Shown one piece after another: positions 43,794 to 55,315 of a stretch of DNA of 64,000 nucleotides. The stretch is taken from assembly GCA_001464455.1 (NCBI GenBank), contig LNEI01000010.1, positions 62,001-126,000 on the forward strand, given 5' to 3'. A program made the position numbers and the translations under genes. The notes under the pieces were generated by a model. That model was not told the DNA's origin and searched no databases. It saw only the letters and a list, made by a program, of their open reading frames with translations. Numbering within the stretch: the first letter of the stretch is position 1; each line of letters begins with the position of its first letter. This DNA comes from Acidobacteria bacterium Ga0077534 (lineage in GTDB: Bacteria; Acidobacteriota; Blastocatellia; Pyrinomonadales; Pyrinomonadaceae).

Positions 43794-44414
43794 TTAGGCG
43801 GTTTGGGCTTGCCTTGCCGGTTGAGCCTCCGCTTTTGCCTTTTCCGCAGCGGCAAGAAAGGCTATGACAATGGTCGGGTCAAACTCGATCCCGGCCCATT
43901 CGATCAAATATTGCTTTGCTTCGACTGCGGTTTTCGCCGGCCTGTAAGGCCGGGCCGCGGTAAGTGACGCATAGGTGTCCGAAACGCGAAGAATCCTGGC
44001 AGCTAACGGTATTTCTTCTGATTCTAAAGCGTCAGGATAACCGAGCCCGTTCCACCATTCGTGGTGCCAGCGGATTATTAACTGAGTTCCGCGAGGCAGC
44101 CCGAGTTTTGCGGCTTCCTGCTCGCCGATCACGGGGTGACGCTGAAGGTCGAGTCGCTCGTTTTCCGCAAGCCGTCGCGGTGCTCGAATGTAATCACGGT
44201 TCATCGACATCTCACCGATGTCGTGGATCAAAGCCGCCTGCTGCAGGAAAAAACGATCGCGAGACGCAAGGTTAAAGTGGGTGGCCATCACGTCGGCGAT
44301 GGCCGCGATCCGCTGGCCGTGTGGGCTGTGATACCCTTCGAATCCGTCTATTTTGGCTGCGAGCTGGAGCAGATCCTGATCGCTTTCGCCTTTTTTTGTG
44401 AGAATGCTATCCAC
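43794..44414 (-). CDS. HD-GYP domain phosphohydrolase
   Basis: 206 residues. An HD-GYP domain: YHSPHGQRIA, LIHDIGEMSMN with the HD pair, HPVIGEQEA, HHEWWNGLGYPDAL (the HHExxxGxGYP signature) and LRVSDTYASLTAARPYRP. Proteins with this signature hydrolyse cyclic di-GMP. It has no receiver domain; the C-terminus is a short basic/Ala-rich tail. Lies between the DUF4388-DnaJ-TPR gene and the unknown at 42853. Confidence 0.9.
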   Translation of the reverse strand: MDSILTKKGESDQDLLQLAAKIDGFEGYHSPHGQRIAAIADVMATHFNLASRDRFFLQQAALIHDIGEMSMNRDYIRAPRRLAENERLDLQRHPVIGEQEAAKLGLPRGTQLIIRWHHEWWNGLGYPDALESEEIPLAARILRVSDTYASLTAARPYRPAKTAVEAKQYLIEWAGIEFDPTIVIAFLAAAEKAKAEAQPARQAQTA

Positions 44415-44469
44415 GCTCGATAGTTTCGCCTGTTTTGGGCAAGACTTTCAAGTCTTAAGTTACATAAGG

Positions 44470-46023
44470 CTATCTCGACTGAACCTTAAGGCTGTCGAGC
44501 AGCACACGAGCTTCGCGATTGCTTGGAAATATTGCGAGCAGACGCGAAAGTTCACCTTCGGCCCGTTTCATCAGGTTGTATTGGATAAAGAACTCAGCGA
44601 GCATAATGCGGAAGGAAGCATTGTCCGGGTCGAGTTTGATCGCTGCCTGCATCTCGGCTTCGGCCTTGTGGCGTTTCGTTTCGTCAAACGCGAGAGCTCT
44701 GCCATGGTAGGCACGATATTTTGCACTTTTGGGCGAGAAGTGCGCCGCACGGGCGAGGAAAGGCAAGGCTCCGTCGATATCGTTTTCCATCAGCAGGCTA
44801 AAGCCGCGGTCGAAATTCTCGTTAGCCTGTTCACGGGTTCGCTGTTCGGTAGTCGTCTCTCCTGTCGAACTGCGCGCTTCGCGATCGGCGATCTCTTTTC
44901 GCGCTCGATAATCGTACACTTCACGTGATTCCGGATTCTTCAGCGTCTCGTGAGCGTGAGCAAGTTCAGTGAACGCATTTTGGATGCGCTTTAGATTCTC
45001 AGTCGTTTCGGAGCGAAAGCGGTCGGGGTGGAAGTTCTTTGCGAGATGCAGGTATGCCTTTTTAAGCTCATCCGTCTCTGCCTTCGCATCGACGCCTAGG
45101 ATATCGTAATACGTCGCGGCGTTCTCGACTCGCCGCAGATACTCCGAGAGCGAGATGACTGTTTCAACCACTTTTTCGGGAACGGCCGGGATCGGTGCCT
45201 CGGGCTTTGGCTCTGGAACGGTGCCCTTTTCCAAGCTGCGATCTTTTGCCTCAGTACGCAGTTCTAGCTTTGCGGACTTAATTGCCGTCACAAGAGTGGG
45301 TGAGAAGGCTGCGTTCCAGTGATCGCGCACGAGCAAACCGCCCAGCCAAAGGGTGTAAAGACTGTGCAGGACCTTAACCTCGGGCATTGACGAAAGCGAA
45401 ACGAGGTCGGTGGCCGAAATTGGAGCCTGATCAACACGCGACAGAATGAAACCCTCTTCCATCGTCAGGTCTGAGCCAAGTTCGGACATTTCCGAACGCC
45501 GAAAGGTTTCGTCCATCGTTCGAAACCGTCCCAACACAAAGTCGGGGGTAAGGCACCGGCCGTAATAGAGCAGGTTTTTGGCTGTCGCGATATCGAACAC
45601 CAAGCCGTCGCGAATACGAGCCAGCGGACTGAATATCCAATCACCGTTTGTCCACGCGAGAATGTCGACGACGATCCCTTCAACCTGTTCACGGAAGATC
45701 AGGTCACGCTCGGACTGGGACAGCATCCGGTGCTTGACCAAAAAATCGCTTATCTCAAAGTCGTTTGAAAAGTTCGGGATCTTAACGAGATCATCCTTCG
45801 AAAGCTTTCCTCGCCGTAGAAGGATGTCAAAGATACGCGTCGACCGTTGATTGGAAACCGCAAAGACTATCTGGCCGGACTTAAAGTAGACAACGCATTT
45901 TTTTTCGTGATCGGACACCCGCAGAGAACCGTTTAGCCGTGCTTGACCTATCTCGGCCAGAAGCTCGGCGAAGGGATGAGAAACGAAATTTCCTTTTAGT
46001 TCTAGTTCGGATTGCGGTGCCAT
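44470..46023 (-). CDS. DUF4388 - DnaJ - TPR multidomain protein
   Basis: 517 residues. The N-terminal DUF4388/PATAN-like domain (about 5-110: LKGNFVSHPFAELLAEIGQARLNGSLRV) is typical of two-component and motility-linked signalling. A linker rich in Pro/Glu follows near 270-290. A J-domain at about 305-370 has YYDILGVDAKAETDELKKAYLHLAKNFHPDRF, with the intact HPD motif that activates DnaK. TPR-like helices close the protein (about 410-510). It should recruit DnaK to a signalling partner. First gene of a four-gene minus-strand group with HD-GYP. Confidence 0.85.
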   Translation of the reverse strand: MAPQSELELKGNFVSHPFAELLAEIGQARLNGSLRVSDHEKKCVVYFKSGQIVFAVSNQRSTRIFDILLRRGKLSKDDLVKIPNFSNDFEISDFLVKHRMLSQSERDLIFREQVEGIVVDILAWTNGDWIFSPLARIRDGLVFDIATAKNLLYYGRCLTPDFVLGRFRTMDETFRRSEMSELGSDLTMEEGFILSRVDQAPISATDLVSLSSMPEVKVLHSLYTLWLGGLLVRDHWNAAFSPTLVTAIKSAKLELRTEAKDRSLEKGTVPEPKPEAPIPAVPEKVVETVISLSEYLRRVENAATYYDILGVDAKAETDELKKAYLHLAKNFHPDRFRSETTENLKRIQNAFTELAHAHETLKNPESREVYDYRARKEIADREARSSTGETTTEQRTREQANENFDRGFSLLMENDIDGALPFLARAAHFSPKSAKYRAYHGRALAFDETKRHKAEAEMQAAIKLDPDNASFRIMLAEFFIQYNLMKRAEGELSRLLAIFPSNREARVLLDSLKVQSR

Positions 46024-46146
46024 TAGAAAACCGGTGCAGGACGGGGCGGCGTGAGAGCCAACGTAATCATAGCAAATCCCACCGACAAAAGTTAAGACAT
46101 TTTTAGCGTTTCATTTTTACATTTGATACGATTTCGATGTAATAAA

Positions 46147-46887
46147 ATGCAGAACCCGATCGAAATTAGAGAGTGCACGACGCTCGACGAACTATCAGCC
46201 TGTGTTCAACTGCAACGCGATGTTTTTGCGTTGCCCGAAGTTGAGTTGTCTCCTGTGCGGCATCTGATCGTGACCAAAAACGCGGGCGGCTTTACGCTCG
46301 GGGCGTATGACGCTGAACGGCTGGTTGGGTTTGTGCTGAGCGTTCCGGCATTTATGCGAGGCGAGCGTGCTTTGTACTCGCACATGACTGCAGTTGACAC
46401 GGAATATCAAAGCTACGGCATCGGCGGCCGATTGAAATGGGGCCAGAGACAACGGGCTCTCCAGGACGGCATAAAGTATATAAAATGGACATTTGAGCCG
46501 GTGAAATCGCGAAATGCCTACTTCAATCTCGAAAAGCTAGGTGCCATCGTCAGTGAATACGAGGTGAATTTCTACGGCGTCGACTACACGACGGCTCCGG
46601 GCAAGAAGGTCGGCCTCGCGAGCGACCGGTTGTTTGCCGAATGGCATCTGGAAAGCGAAAAAGTCAAAGCCCTGGCGGCCGGCGAAAAATACCTCGAGGA
46701 GCGGGAAACCGCAACCGAGATCGTCATTATGCCAGACTGGCTAGAACTCGTTGAACGGGATGCCGAAGCGGCTTTTACTCAGCAGATAAGAATTCGCGGT
46801 GAGTTTCAGGCGGCACTTGCGGCCGGACTCGTTGGGCGAGGCTTCCGACGCGACCCGGAGCGGCCCGCGTATTTAATGACCAAATAG
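46147..46887 (+). CDS. GNAT-fold protein (COG3375-like)
   Basis: 246 residues from ATG 46147 (the frame opens at a TTG 24 bases earlier). IEIRECTTLDELSACVQLQRDVF, LVGFVLSVPAF and HMTAVDTEYQSYGIGGRLKWGQRQRAL contain the acetyl-CoA binding Q/R-x-x-G-x-G/A segment in the form YQSYGIGG. WTFEPVKSRNAYFNLEKLGAI is a conserved COG3375 feature. The substrate is unknown. It is 19 bases upstream of the Rieske gene. Confidence 0.8.
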   Translation: MQNPIEIRECTTLDELSACVQLQRDVFALPEVELSPVRHLIVTKNAGGFTLGAYDAERLVGFVLSVPAFMRGERALYSHMTAVDTEYQSYGIGGRLKWGQRQRALQDGIKYIKWTFEPVKSRNAYFNLEKLGAIVSEYEVNFYGVDYTTAPGKKVGLASDRLFAEWHLESEKVKALAAGEKYLEERETATEIVIMPDWLELVERDAEAAFTQQIRIRGEFQAALAAGLVGRGFRRDPERPAYLMTK

Positions 46888-46906
46888 AATATAGAATACT
46901 GCGAGA

Positions 46907-49944
<3,038 letters not shown>

Positions 49945-49954
49945 ATTCTTGTCG

Positions 49955-50089
49955 TCAATCCATCTTTTCTGACCTTTCGTTATCTCGGGCTTTGTACATT
50001 TCCGATACGACCTGAGTGAAGATGCCGTATACCACTAGGATACTCACGAGTACCCCGACGCAAAAGACTATCAAATTTAAGTTATTCAT
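49955..50089 (-). CDS. 44-residue single-pass membrane protein
   Basis: The frame MNNLNLIVFCVGVLVSILV, then VYGIFTQVVSEMYKARDNERSEKMD: one N-terminal membrane helix and a charged tail. The ribosome-binding site TAGGAGAAT is directly upstream. ATG 50089 overlaps the stop of the upstream 61-residue gene (ATGA), so the pair is translationally coupled. No family recognised. Confidence 0.6.
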   Translation of the reverse strand: MNNLNLIVFCVGVLVSILVVYGIFTQVVSEMYKARDNERSEKMD

Positions 50090-50271
50090 ATTCTCCTACG
50101 CGTTGTCGTTCCATAGAGTCCTAACGCAAGGATCGAAGGAACCCAGAGTCCAACAAATATTGCGGTATCCCGATTTCCTTCTCCTAAAAGTCCGAACCAA
50201 AGCGATATGGAAAAGAGGAACGAGAAGAAGGCCGCGGCCAGAATAAAGAGATCCGATTTTTCGAGTTTCAT
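50086..50271 (-). CDS. 61-residue two-helix membrane protein
   Basis: MKLEKSDLFILAAAFFSFLF begins a first membrane helix (about 8-28); a second lies at about 36-54 (TAIFVGLWVPSILALGLYG), and a basic tail TTTRRRI ends the protein. No ribosome-binding site precedes ATG 50271, which lies inside another open frame (50096-50455). Stop overlaps the start of the 44-residue gene. No family recognised. Confidence 0.5.
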   Translation of the reverse strand: MKLEKSDLFILAAAFFSFLFSISLWFGLLGEGNRDTAIFVGLWVPSILALGLYGTTTRRRI

Positions 50272-50455
50272 ATTTTTTAATAATAAAGACGAGCGTTAGA
50301 TTAAATTGACTAATACCTTCTTTCGTGAATTGCCGAGCTTCGGATTCGAACTTTTCGCTTTTCAAGGTCGCCAGCACGATCGGAATTGTTTCTTTTGGTC
50401 GCTCCAAGTAAGAATATTCTTCTGGTAAACTTTTGTTGTGAGAATTTTGTGACAT
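50096..50455 (-). CDS. Possible gene, 5' part plausible, 3' part probably out of frame
   Basis: The first about 60 residues (MSQNSHNKSLPEEYSYLERP through KEGISQFNLTLVFIIK) look like a natural polar protein. From near 50270 the frame runs antisense-like through the two-helix gene in another frame and loses protein character. Either the true product was once fused to the 61-residue frame and a frameshift near the A6 run at 50272-50280 separated them, or the end is accidental. Confidence 0.3.
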   Translation of the reverse strand: MSQNSHNKSLPEEYSYLERPKETIPIVLATLKSEKFESEARQFTKEGISQFNLTLVFIIKKYETRKIGSLYSGRGLLLVPLFHIALVRTFRRRKSGYRNICWTLGSFDPCVRTLWNDNA

Positions 50456-50472
50456 CGATAACAGGACCCTCC

Positions 50473-51036
50473 ATGATCGAGACCTTGCGAGACTTTGTCG
50501 AAAAGATGAATCGACTCGGCGTCGAGTAAATGGTGACCGGCTCATATGCGATGGCCGCCTACGGTGAGATAAGGATGACGCAGGATATTGATATCGTAGT
50601 CGAGCTTTTGCCTCCCGATGCTCAGCGTTTTTTCACAGCCTTTGAAGGTGACAAATATTACATCAGCGACACGTCGATCCGACGTGCCATCGACCGGCTT
50701 TCGATGTTCAATATTGTCAATAACACGCAAGGCGGTAAGATTGGTTGTATAATCAAGAAAGACACAGCGTTTGCCGCAGCGAGTTTTTCGAGGAGATACC
50801 GCGTGTCGGTTGCGGGCGTAGAATACTGGAATTCAACCCGGGAAGATCTGATCGTTTCTAAGCTCCTCTGGGCCAAAGATACGAAATCAGAAATACAGAT
50901 TCGCGATATTGCGAACCTTACGGATGCGGACTACGATTCCAATTACGTGGAGAAATGGATCAGTCAACTTGAGCTAGACGAAATTTGGGGCGATGTTGAA
51001 CAATGGAAGATACAACACAAACCGCTCGACGACTAG
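50473..51036 (+). pseudogene. Nucleotidyltransferase-fold protein interrupted by an in-frame TAA
   Basis: ATG 50473 opens MIETLRDFVEKMNRLGVE, then TAA (50527-50529), then in the same frame MVTGSYAMAAYGEIRMTQDIDIVVEL. The GS-x10-DIDIVV pattern is the nucleotidyltransferase active site (MNT/DUF6036-like). Relatives read through GVxYMVTGS, so one Tyr codon has probably become TAA. The part after the stop begins with ATG 50530 and continues 168 residues to 51036; re-initiation (TAAATG) could still give most of the protein. It pairs with the small helical gene 51003-51221. Confidence 0.7.
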
Positions 51037-51221
51037 CTCGCGAGATCGTCATGTCGAAATCGGTGGAAGAACGGGTTTTGATGTGCGCACAGATGTTTGA
51101 GGACGCAAAGGAGTTTGCACGCATCGGCATGCCAGAAAATCTCTCCGAGGCTGAGCAGAAGCAATTTATTTTTCGACGTATTCACGGTGCGTCGCCTGAA
51201 GAACTCGCTAACCGAAATTAA
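51003..51221 (+). CDS. Small helical partner of the nucleotidyltransferase
   Basis: 72 residues, all-helical: [45 protein letters not shown]. Overlaps the nucleotidyltransferase gene by 34 bases. Short proteins of this look follow such nucleotidyltransferase genes in many genomes, so a toxin-antitoxin-like or substrate-presenting complex is possible. No catalytic motif. Confidence 0.65.
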   Translation: MEDTTQTARRLAREIVMSKSVEERVLMCAQMFEDAKEFARIGMPENLSEAEQKQFIFRRIHGASPEELANRN

Positions 51222-51235
51222 AGCATTCAACTTTT

Positions 51236-52528
51236 ATGGATAATTTTTTTGCAGCCGATATCGCAACCGTCGACCCGTTGATCAGTAGAGCCATCGACGA
51301 CGAGGTGCGTCGCCAGACCAACGGCCTCGAGCTTATCGCTTCGGAGAATTTTGTTTCCGAGGCAGTCCTTCAAACGATGGGCACGGTTTTTACTAATAAA
51401 TACGCCGAAGGGTATCCAGCGAAGCGGTATTACGGCGGTTGTGAGTATGCCGACGTCGTCGAGAACGCCGCGATCGACCGGGCGAAGGAGATATTTGGGG
51501 CGGAGCATGCCAACGTTCAGCCGCACAGCGGGGCCCAGGCAAACATGGCGGTGCTGATGACAGCCCTGGATCACGGCGACACAATTTTAGGGATGAATCT
51601 GTCGCACGGCGGGCATTTGACGCATGGCCATCCCCTGAATTTTTCCGGGATCAATTACAAGGTTGCCGATTACGGAGTCAACAAGGAGACCGAACAGATC
51701 GACTACGACGAACTGCAAAAAAAAGCAGAGGAATCGAGACCGACATTACTTATCTGCGGTGCGTCAGCGTATCCGCGCACGATCGACTTCGAGCGGATCG
51801 GTGAGATCGCTCGATCCGTCGGGGCAAAGGTGATGGCCGACATTGCGCATATTGCCGGACTCGTTGCGACCGGCCTGCATCCTTCGCCGGTCCCGCATTG
51901 CGAGTTTGTCACGACGACGACGCACAAGACCCTGCGTGGCCCGCGTGGTGGGCTGATCCTTTGTCGGGAGGAATTTGCGGCCGATATCAATCGCAGCGTC
52001 TTTCCCGGCGTTCAGGGCGGGCCGCTTGTTCATATTATCGCCGCTAAGGCTGTGGCCTTTGGGGAAGCACTTCGCGGCGACTTTAAGGCCTATCAGCAGC
52101 AGGTCATCGACAATGCTAAGGTTCTCGCCGAGACGCTTGCAGCGGCGGGGCTACGGATCGTCTCGGGCGGAACGGACAATCATCTTCTGCTCGTCGATGT
52201 CTTTATGGATGGGAAGGGAATCACGGGTAAAGTCGCCGAAAAGGCTCTTGACGAGGTGCATATCACCGTCAACAAAAACACGATCCCGTTCGACACTCAA
52301 AAGCCGTTTGTCGCATCGGGCATTCGAATCGGAACACCGGCATTGACAACTCGCGGTATGAAAACCGACGAGATGAGACAGATCGGTGAGATGATCGCCG
52401 CGATAATTCATGAGCCGGAATCTGAGGCGGTCAAGACGCGGGTGAAACAGGGCGTCGCGGAGATCACAGCACGGTTTCCGATGTATCCCGGAAGGCTTAA
52501 ACGCGAAGAAGCAATATCGGCGGCTTAG
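51236..52528 (+). CDS. glyA: Serine hydroxymethyltransferase
   Basis: 430 residues, full length. A PLP enzyme that interconverts serine and glycine with tetrahydrofolate. The PLP Lys is K231 in [41 protein letters not shown] and [13 protein letters not shown] are family signatures. It starts 14 bases after the small helical gene. Confidence 0.97.
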   Translation: MDNFFAADIATVDPLISRAIDDEVRRQTNGLELIASENFVSEAVLQTMGTVFTNKYAEGYPAKRYYGGCEYADVVENAAIDRAKEIFGAEHANVQPHSGAQANMAVLMTALDHGDTILGMNLSHGGHLTHGHPLNFSGINYKVADYGVNKETEQIDYDELQKKAEESRPTLLICGASAYPRTIDFERIGEIARSVGAKVMADIAHIAGLVATGLHPSPVPHCEFVTTTTHKTLRGPRGGLILCREEFAADINRSVFPGVQGGPLVHIIAAKAVAFGEALRGDFKAYQQQVIDNAKVLAETLAAAGLRIVSGGTDNHLLLVDVFMDGKGITGKVAEKALDEVHITVNKNTIPFDTQKPFVASGIRIGTPALTTRGMKTDEMRQIGEMIAAIIHEPESEAVKTRVKQGVAEITARFPMYPGRLKREEAISAA

Positions 52529-52549
52529 AAATTTTAGAAGTGTTTCGAG

Positions 52550-52921
52550 ATGTTAAAGGTCGTATTGATCTCTTTTGTTATTCTCGTCGGATCCTACACG
52601 GCATCTGCTCAAACTGAAGCTGATCGCCGGTTGCCGGACGGTTCTCTCAGCGACCGCTGCAGTTGGTTTTTTGACGGCGATTGGGGAGATTGCTGTATCG
52701 CCCATGATAAGGACTACTATGCGGGCGGAACGAAGGCTATGCGAAAAGCGTCTGATCGGCGTCTTCGTCAATGTATCGAAGGCAAAGGGCATAAATACAT
52801 CTCAAAAATGATGTACTTAGGGGTAAGGATAGGCGGAGTCGGGTTTCTGAAATTACCGTTTAGTTGGGGATTCGGAAAGGGCCGTAAACCTAAAGCCGAA
52901 CCCCATATCCCCGTAAAATAG
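52550..52921 (+). CDS. Exported phospholipase A2-fold protein
   Basis: 123 residues with a signal peptide (MLKVVLISFVILVGSYTASA). The mature part has CSWFFDGDWGDCCIAHDKDYYAGG, matching the CCxxHDxxYxxGG active-site helix of secreted phospholipase A2, with the His-Asp dyad, and a Cys later (LRQCIEG) for a disulfide. The calcium loop of animal enzymes is not obvious. A lipase activity is inferred. Ends one base before the convergent gene. Confidence 0.65.
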   Translation: MLKVVLISFVILVGSYTASAQTEADRRLPDGSLSDRCSWFFDGDWGDCCIAHDKDYYAGGTKAMRKASDRRLRQCIEGKGHKYISKMMYLGVRIGGVGFLKLPFSWGFGKGRKPKAEPHIPVK

Positions 52922-53542
52922 CTACTGCCCGTCGGTTCGATTTTCTTCGTCGAACTGATCGAGAAGATCGCGGGCCTCATCCGACTCAAATTCGAAGGCC
53001 TTTTGCTCAAGAGACGCCGCCGCTATCCCTGCATATAGCGGATCGTCGAGCAGCGGCAAAAGTGCAGGAACGGGCATCATCGCAAGTGTTTCGTAGGCGA
53101 TCGCACGGATCTGGGGCATTTCTGTCTGACGAACGATCTCAGCGATCTCGCCAGCGGAGTATCTTTCAGCCAGGTGGTCCCCGAGCCGGTCGAGCCGGTT
53201 GTAGTCGTTTTGCTTGATCGCACGCTCAGCAAGCTGGATAAAGACTTCAGCCGATGCCGATTGTGCTTCGAGGACCCGAACACACGTGTCGGCTAACTGC
53301 TTGATCTCAGTAAGTTTATTGGTATCAAGTCGGACGTCAGAGCTTCGCGACTGTTCGTCGAGAGCGGTTAGAAGGCGGCTAACTTCCCAGTCAGCGTGAG
53401 CATCGTAAGAGAATTTTTGGGGCTTCGCAGTTATCGAGCCCGCTCCTGAAGATTGTAGGGCTCCGACCAGCATTTTTCTTGTCACCGGCCGCAAGCCTTC
53501 CCAAACGCTGGTCACTCTGGGGCCGAGTTCATGGATAGTCAT
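52922..53542 (-). CDS. Protein of unknown function, helical
   Basis: 206 residues from ATG 53542, with GAGAG upstream; the longer frame to 53602 would run into the previous gene. The sequence is mostly helical with TPR/HEAT-like texture (EVFIQLAERAIKQNDYNRLDRLGDHLAERYSAGEIAEIV; IRAIAYETLAMMPVPALLPLLDDP). No motif or signal peptide. Third gene of a minus-strand group with 53571 and 53897. Confidence 0.6.
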   Translation of the reverse strand: MTIHELGPRVTSVWEGLRPVTRKMLVGALQSSGAGSITAKPQKFSYDAHADWEVSRLLTALDEQSRSSDVRLDTNKLTEIKQLADTCVRVLEAQSASAEVFIQLAERAIKQNDYNRLDRLGDHLAERYSAGEIAEIVRQTEMPQIRAIAYETLAMMPVPALLPLLDDPLYAGIAAASLEQKAFEFESDEARDLLDQFDEENRTDGQ

Positions 53543-53570
53543 TTCAATGCTCTCAAGTTTGCAGTCGGCG

Positions 53571-53900
53571 TTAACGCTTGTCAAGCTTGCCCTTGACCGC
53601 ATCTCTTAGACGCATTTCAACAGCCTGCCGTTTGGAGGAAAAGTCAGGATCGTGCTCATCAAGGCTTTCGAGCAAGGCAAAAGGCGGATCACCGAGGTAT
53701 CTTATCTCCCACGCGATCATTCCATCTTTAGGCTGACGCGAAAACCAGGCGGCTGCAATTTCGAATTCATCAAACGGCACATCGGAACCGATCTCCTTGA
53801 GACTGGTCGAAGATCCTGCGGGGCCGAGAAGGCGGCGAAACAGCCAGCCGTATTTTTGGTAGGTAGCGATGATCTCCTTGATTGTTTCCATCGTGATCAT
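53571..53900 (-). CDS. Protein of unknown function
   Basis: 109 residues: METIKEIIATYQKYGWLFRRLLGP, then FDEFEIAAAWFSRQPKDGMIAWEIRYLGDPPFALLESLDEHD. No family recognised; soluble. Its ATG overlaps the upstream stop (ATGA), so it is translationally coupled to the lipoprotein gene. Confidence 0.6.
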   Translation of the reverse strand: MITMETIKEIIATYQKYGWLFRRLLGPAGSSTSLKEIGSDVPFDEFEIAAAWFSRQPKDGMIAWEIRYLGDPPFALLESLDEHDPDFSSKRQAVEMRLRDAVKGKLDKR

Positions 53901-54466
53901 TGCTTTGCCGGCGGAGGTGGGCCGGGAACTTCAATGACCCTTGGTGTGGAGCGATTTGCGTTTGCATTCATATTGATAGCCGGGCTTTGAGGGGCCATCG
54001 CATTGGCGGCCTCCTTCTCGATCTCGCCACGGCCTTTACCCGGAGATTTATAGATACCCGCGAAGGTGTCGCCGATCGCCAGTTTCCACGTACCGTCCTC
54101 TATCATAAACGGAAGGTCCTCCCAGATACTTTTTTGAGAGTTCCAAACTTCGACCGCACCCATATTCCCGTTGACCCTTTCATCACGGATGGTCGGCATG
54201 GTGGCGGCGAACGTAGTTTCGGAAAAACCGTTCTCATAAACGCGCTCGATCGGCGTACCGCTTCGGTCGGATTGTAATTTGGCGAGATCGTGAGTCTTTT
54301 TGGTCATATTCGACTTGATCGCTTCGGTGTCTTTTGACTTTACCGCCTCAAAAAGCTTCTTGTAGGCGTCGGTCGGCGAACTTCCGCCGCCCGCGATCTC
54401 TTTCGCGCATGCCATGCCGAGGGCGACTATCGCAAGGATTGAAAATAGGACAATGATTCGGTACAT
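53897..54466 (-). CDS. Putative lipoprotein
   Basis: 189 residues from ATG 54466. A lipoprotein-type signal (MYRIIVLFSILAIVALGMAC) with the presumed lipidated Cys after GMA. A DUF4878/NTF2-like mature domain (SSPTDAYKKLFEAVKSKDTEAIKSNMTKKT; DLPFMIEDGTWKLAIGD) is followed by an Asn/Pro-rich tail. Function unknown. Confidence 0.65.
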   Translation of the reverse strand: MYRIIVLFSILAIVALGMACAKEIAGGGSSPTDAYKKLFEAVKSKDTEAIKSNMTKKTHDLAKLQSDRSGTPIERVYENGFSETTFAATMPTIRDERVNGNMGAVEVWNSQKSIWEDLPFMIEDGTWKLAIGDTFAGIYKSPGKGRGEIEKEAANAMAPQSPAINMNANANRSTPRVIEVPGPPPPAKQ

Positions 54467-54593
54467 ATTTCTTCGATGCAAAAACTTTGGCTTCCCGAAA
54501 GTATAGTTTTCACAGAACTCATTGTAAATTTTGAGACCTGGTTCGCCTATTTACTTTCGCGGTTGAGCGGTTTAACATCGAGCACGAACGGAA

Positions 54594-55310
54594 ATGAAGA
54601 CATGCCCGAGCTGCGGCTCACGATACACAGACGACACGTTGTTATTTTGCCTGAGCGATGGCTCGAGGTTGGCGGACGAAACGTCGGCCGGCGAGGTAAC
54701 TGTCGTCCTTGGCGAGACCGAGACCGTCGCACGGCCGCGGGCTTCGAGCGGCACTTCGGCTCATCCTTCGCAGCCTGTTGGTCCGCCGGCAAGTCGCACT
54801 TGGATAGCAGTTTTGGTGACGGCGGTTGGGATGCTTGGTTTATTTGTCCTCATCGCTGTCGTCGGGTTTTTTGTCTGGAGAAATCTCGGCACGCAGGGCG
54901 CGCCGCCGATCTCGGAGAATCGCAACGGCGGCAGCACCACAACGACCCCGTACTCATCACCGACCCAGCGGCCGACGGCAACGCCGGCAAAGCCAAGTCC
55001 TGAACCAACGATCGCCCGGACGCCTGAGCCGCGAGCGAATTATCGTTCAACCACGCGGCTTACAATGGGCAAGGGCAGCTACTCGGCTCCGTTTTCGGGC
55101 GAGATTAATCCTGGTGACACTCGAACTTTTGTGCTCGCCTGCCGCAGCGGGCAATCGCTGTCAGCGACCGTCAGCGGCGGCCCTTGTGTAACCTTCTCCG
55201 GTGGCGGCACCTCGCTTTCGCGTACGACCACTGCGGGAGATAATTCGGTATCCGTCATCAACACTTGCACTCAAATCACTCGCTTTAGCGTCCGGATATC
55301 GGTTATTTGA
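54594..55310 (+). CDS. Zinc-ribbon, single-pass membrane protein with exported beta domain
   Basis: 238 residues. An N-terminal zinc ribbon (MKTCPSCGSRYTDDTLLFCLSDG), one membrane helix at about 70-94, a Thr/Pro linker (PTQRPTATPAKPSPEPT) and a C-terminal beta-sandwich (YSAPFSGEINPGDTRTFVLACRSGQSLSATVSGG). This CPxCG-TM-PTP layout is frequent in the group. Function unknown; the zinc ribbon should be cytoplasmic and the sandwich outside. Confidence 0.7.
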   Translation: MKTCPSCGSRYTDDTLLFCLSDGSRLADETSAGEVTVVLGETETVARPRASSGTSAHPSQPVGPPASRTWIAVLVTAVGMLGLFVLIAVVGFFVWRNLGTQGAPPISENRNGGSTTTTPYSSPTQRPTATPAKPSPEPTIARTPEPRANYRSTTRLTMGKGSYSAPFSGEINPGDTRTFVLACRSGQSLSATVSGGPCVTFSGGGTSLSRTTTAGDNSVSVINTCTQITRFSVRISVI

Positions 55311-55315
55311 TCCAA

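Noticed and set aside
50260-50285. Programmed -1 frameshift at the A6 run
   Set aside because: The zero-frame codons AAA AAA TAT do not form a canonical X-XXY-YYZ slippery heptamer, and no stimulatory structure is clear. Simple overlap or decay is more likely.
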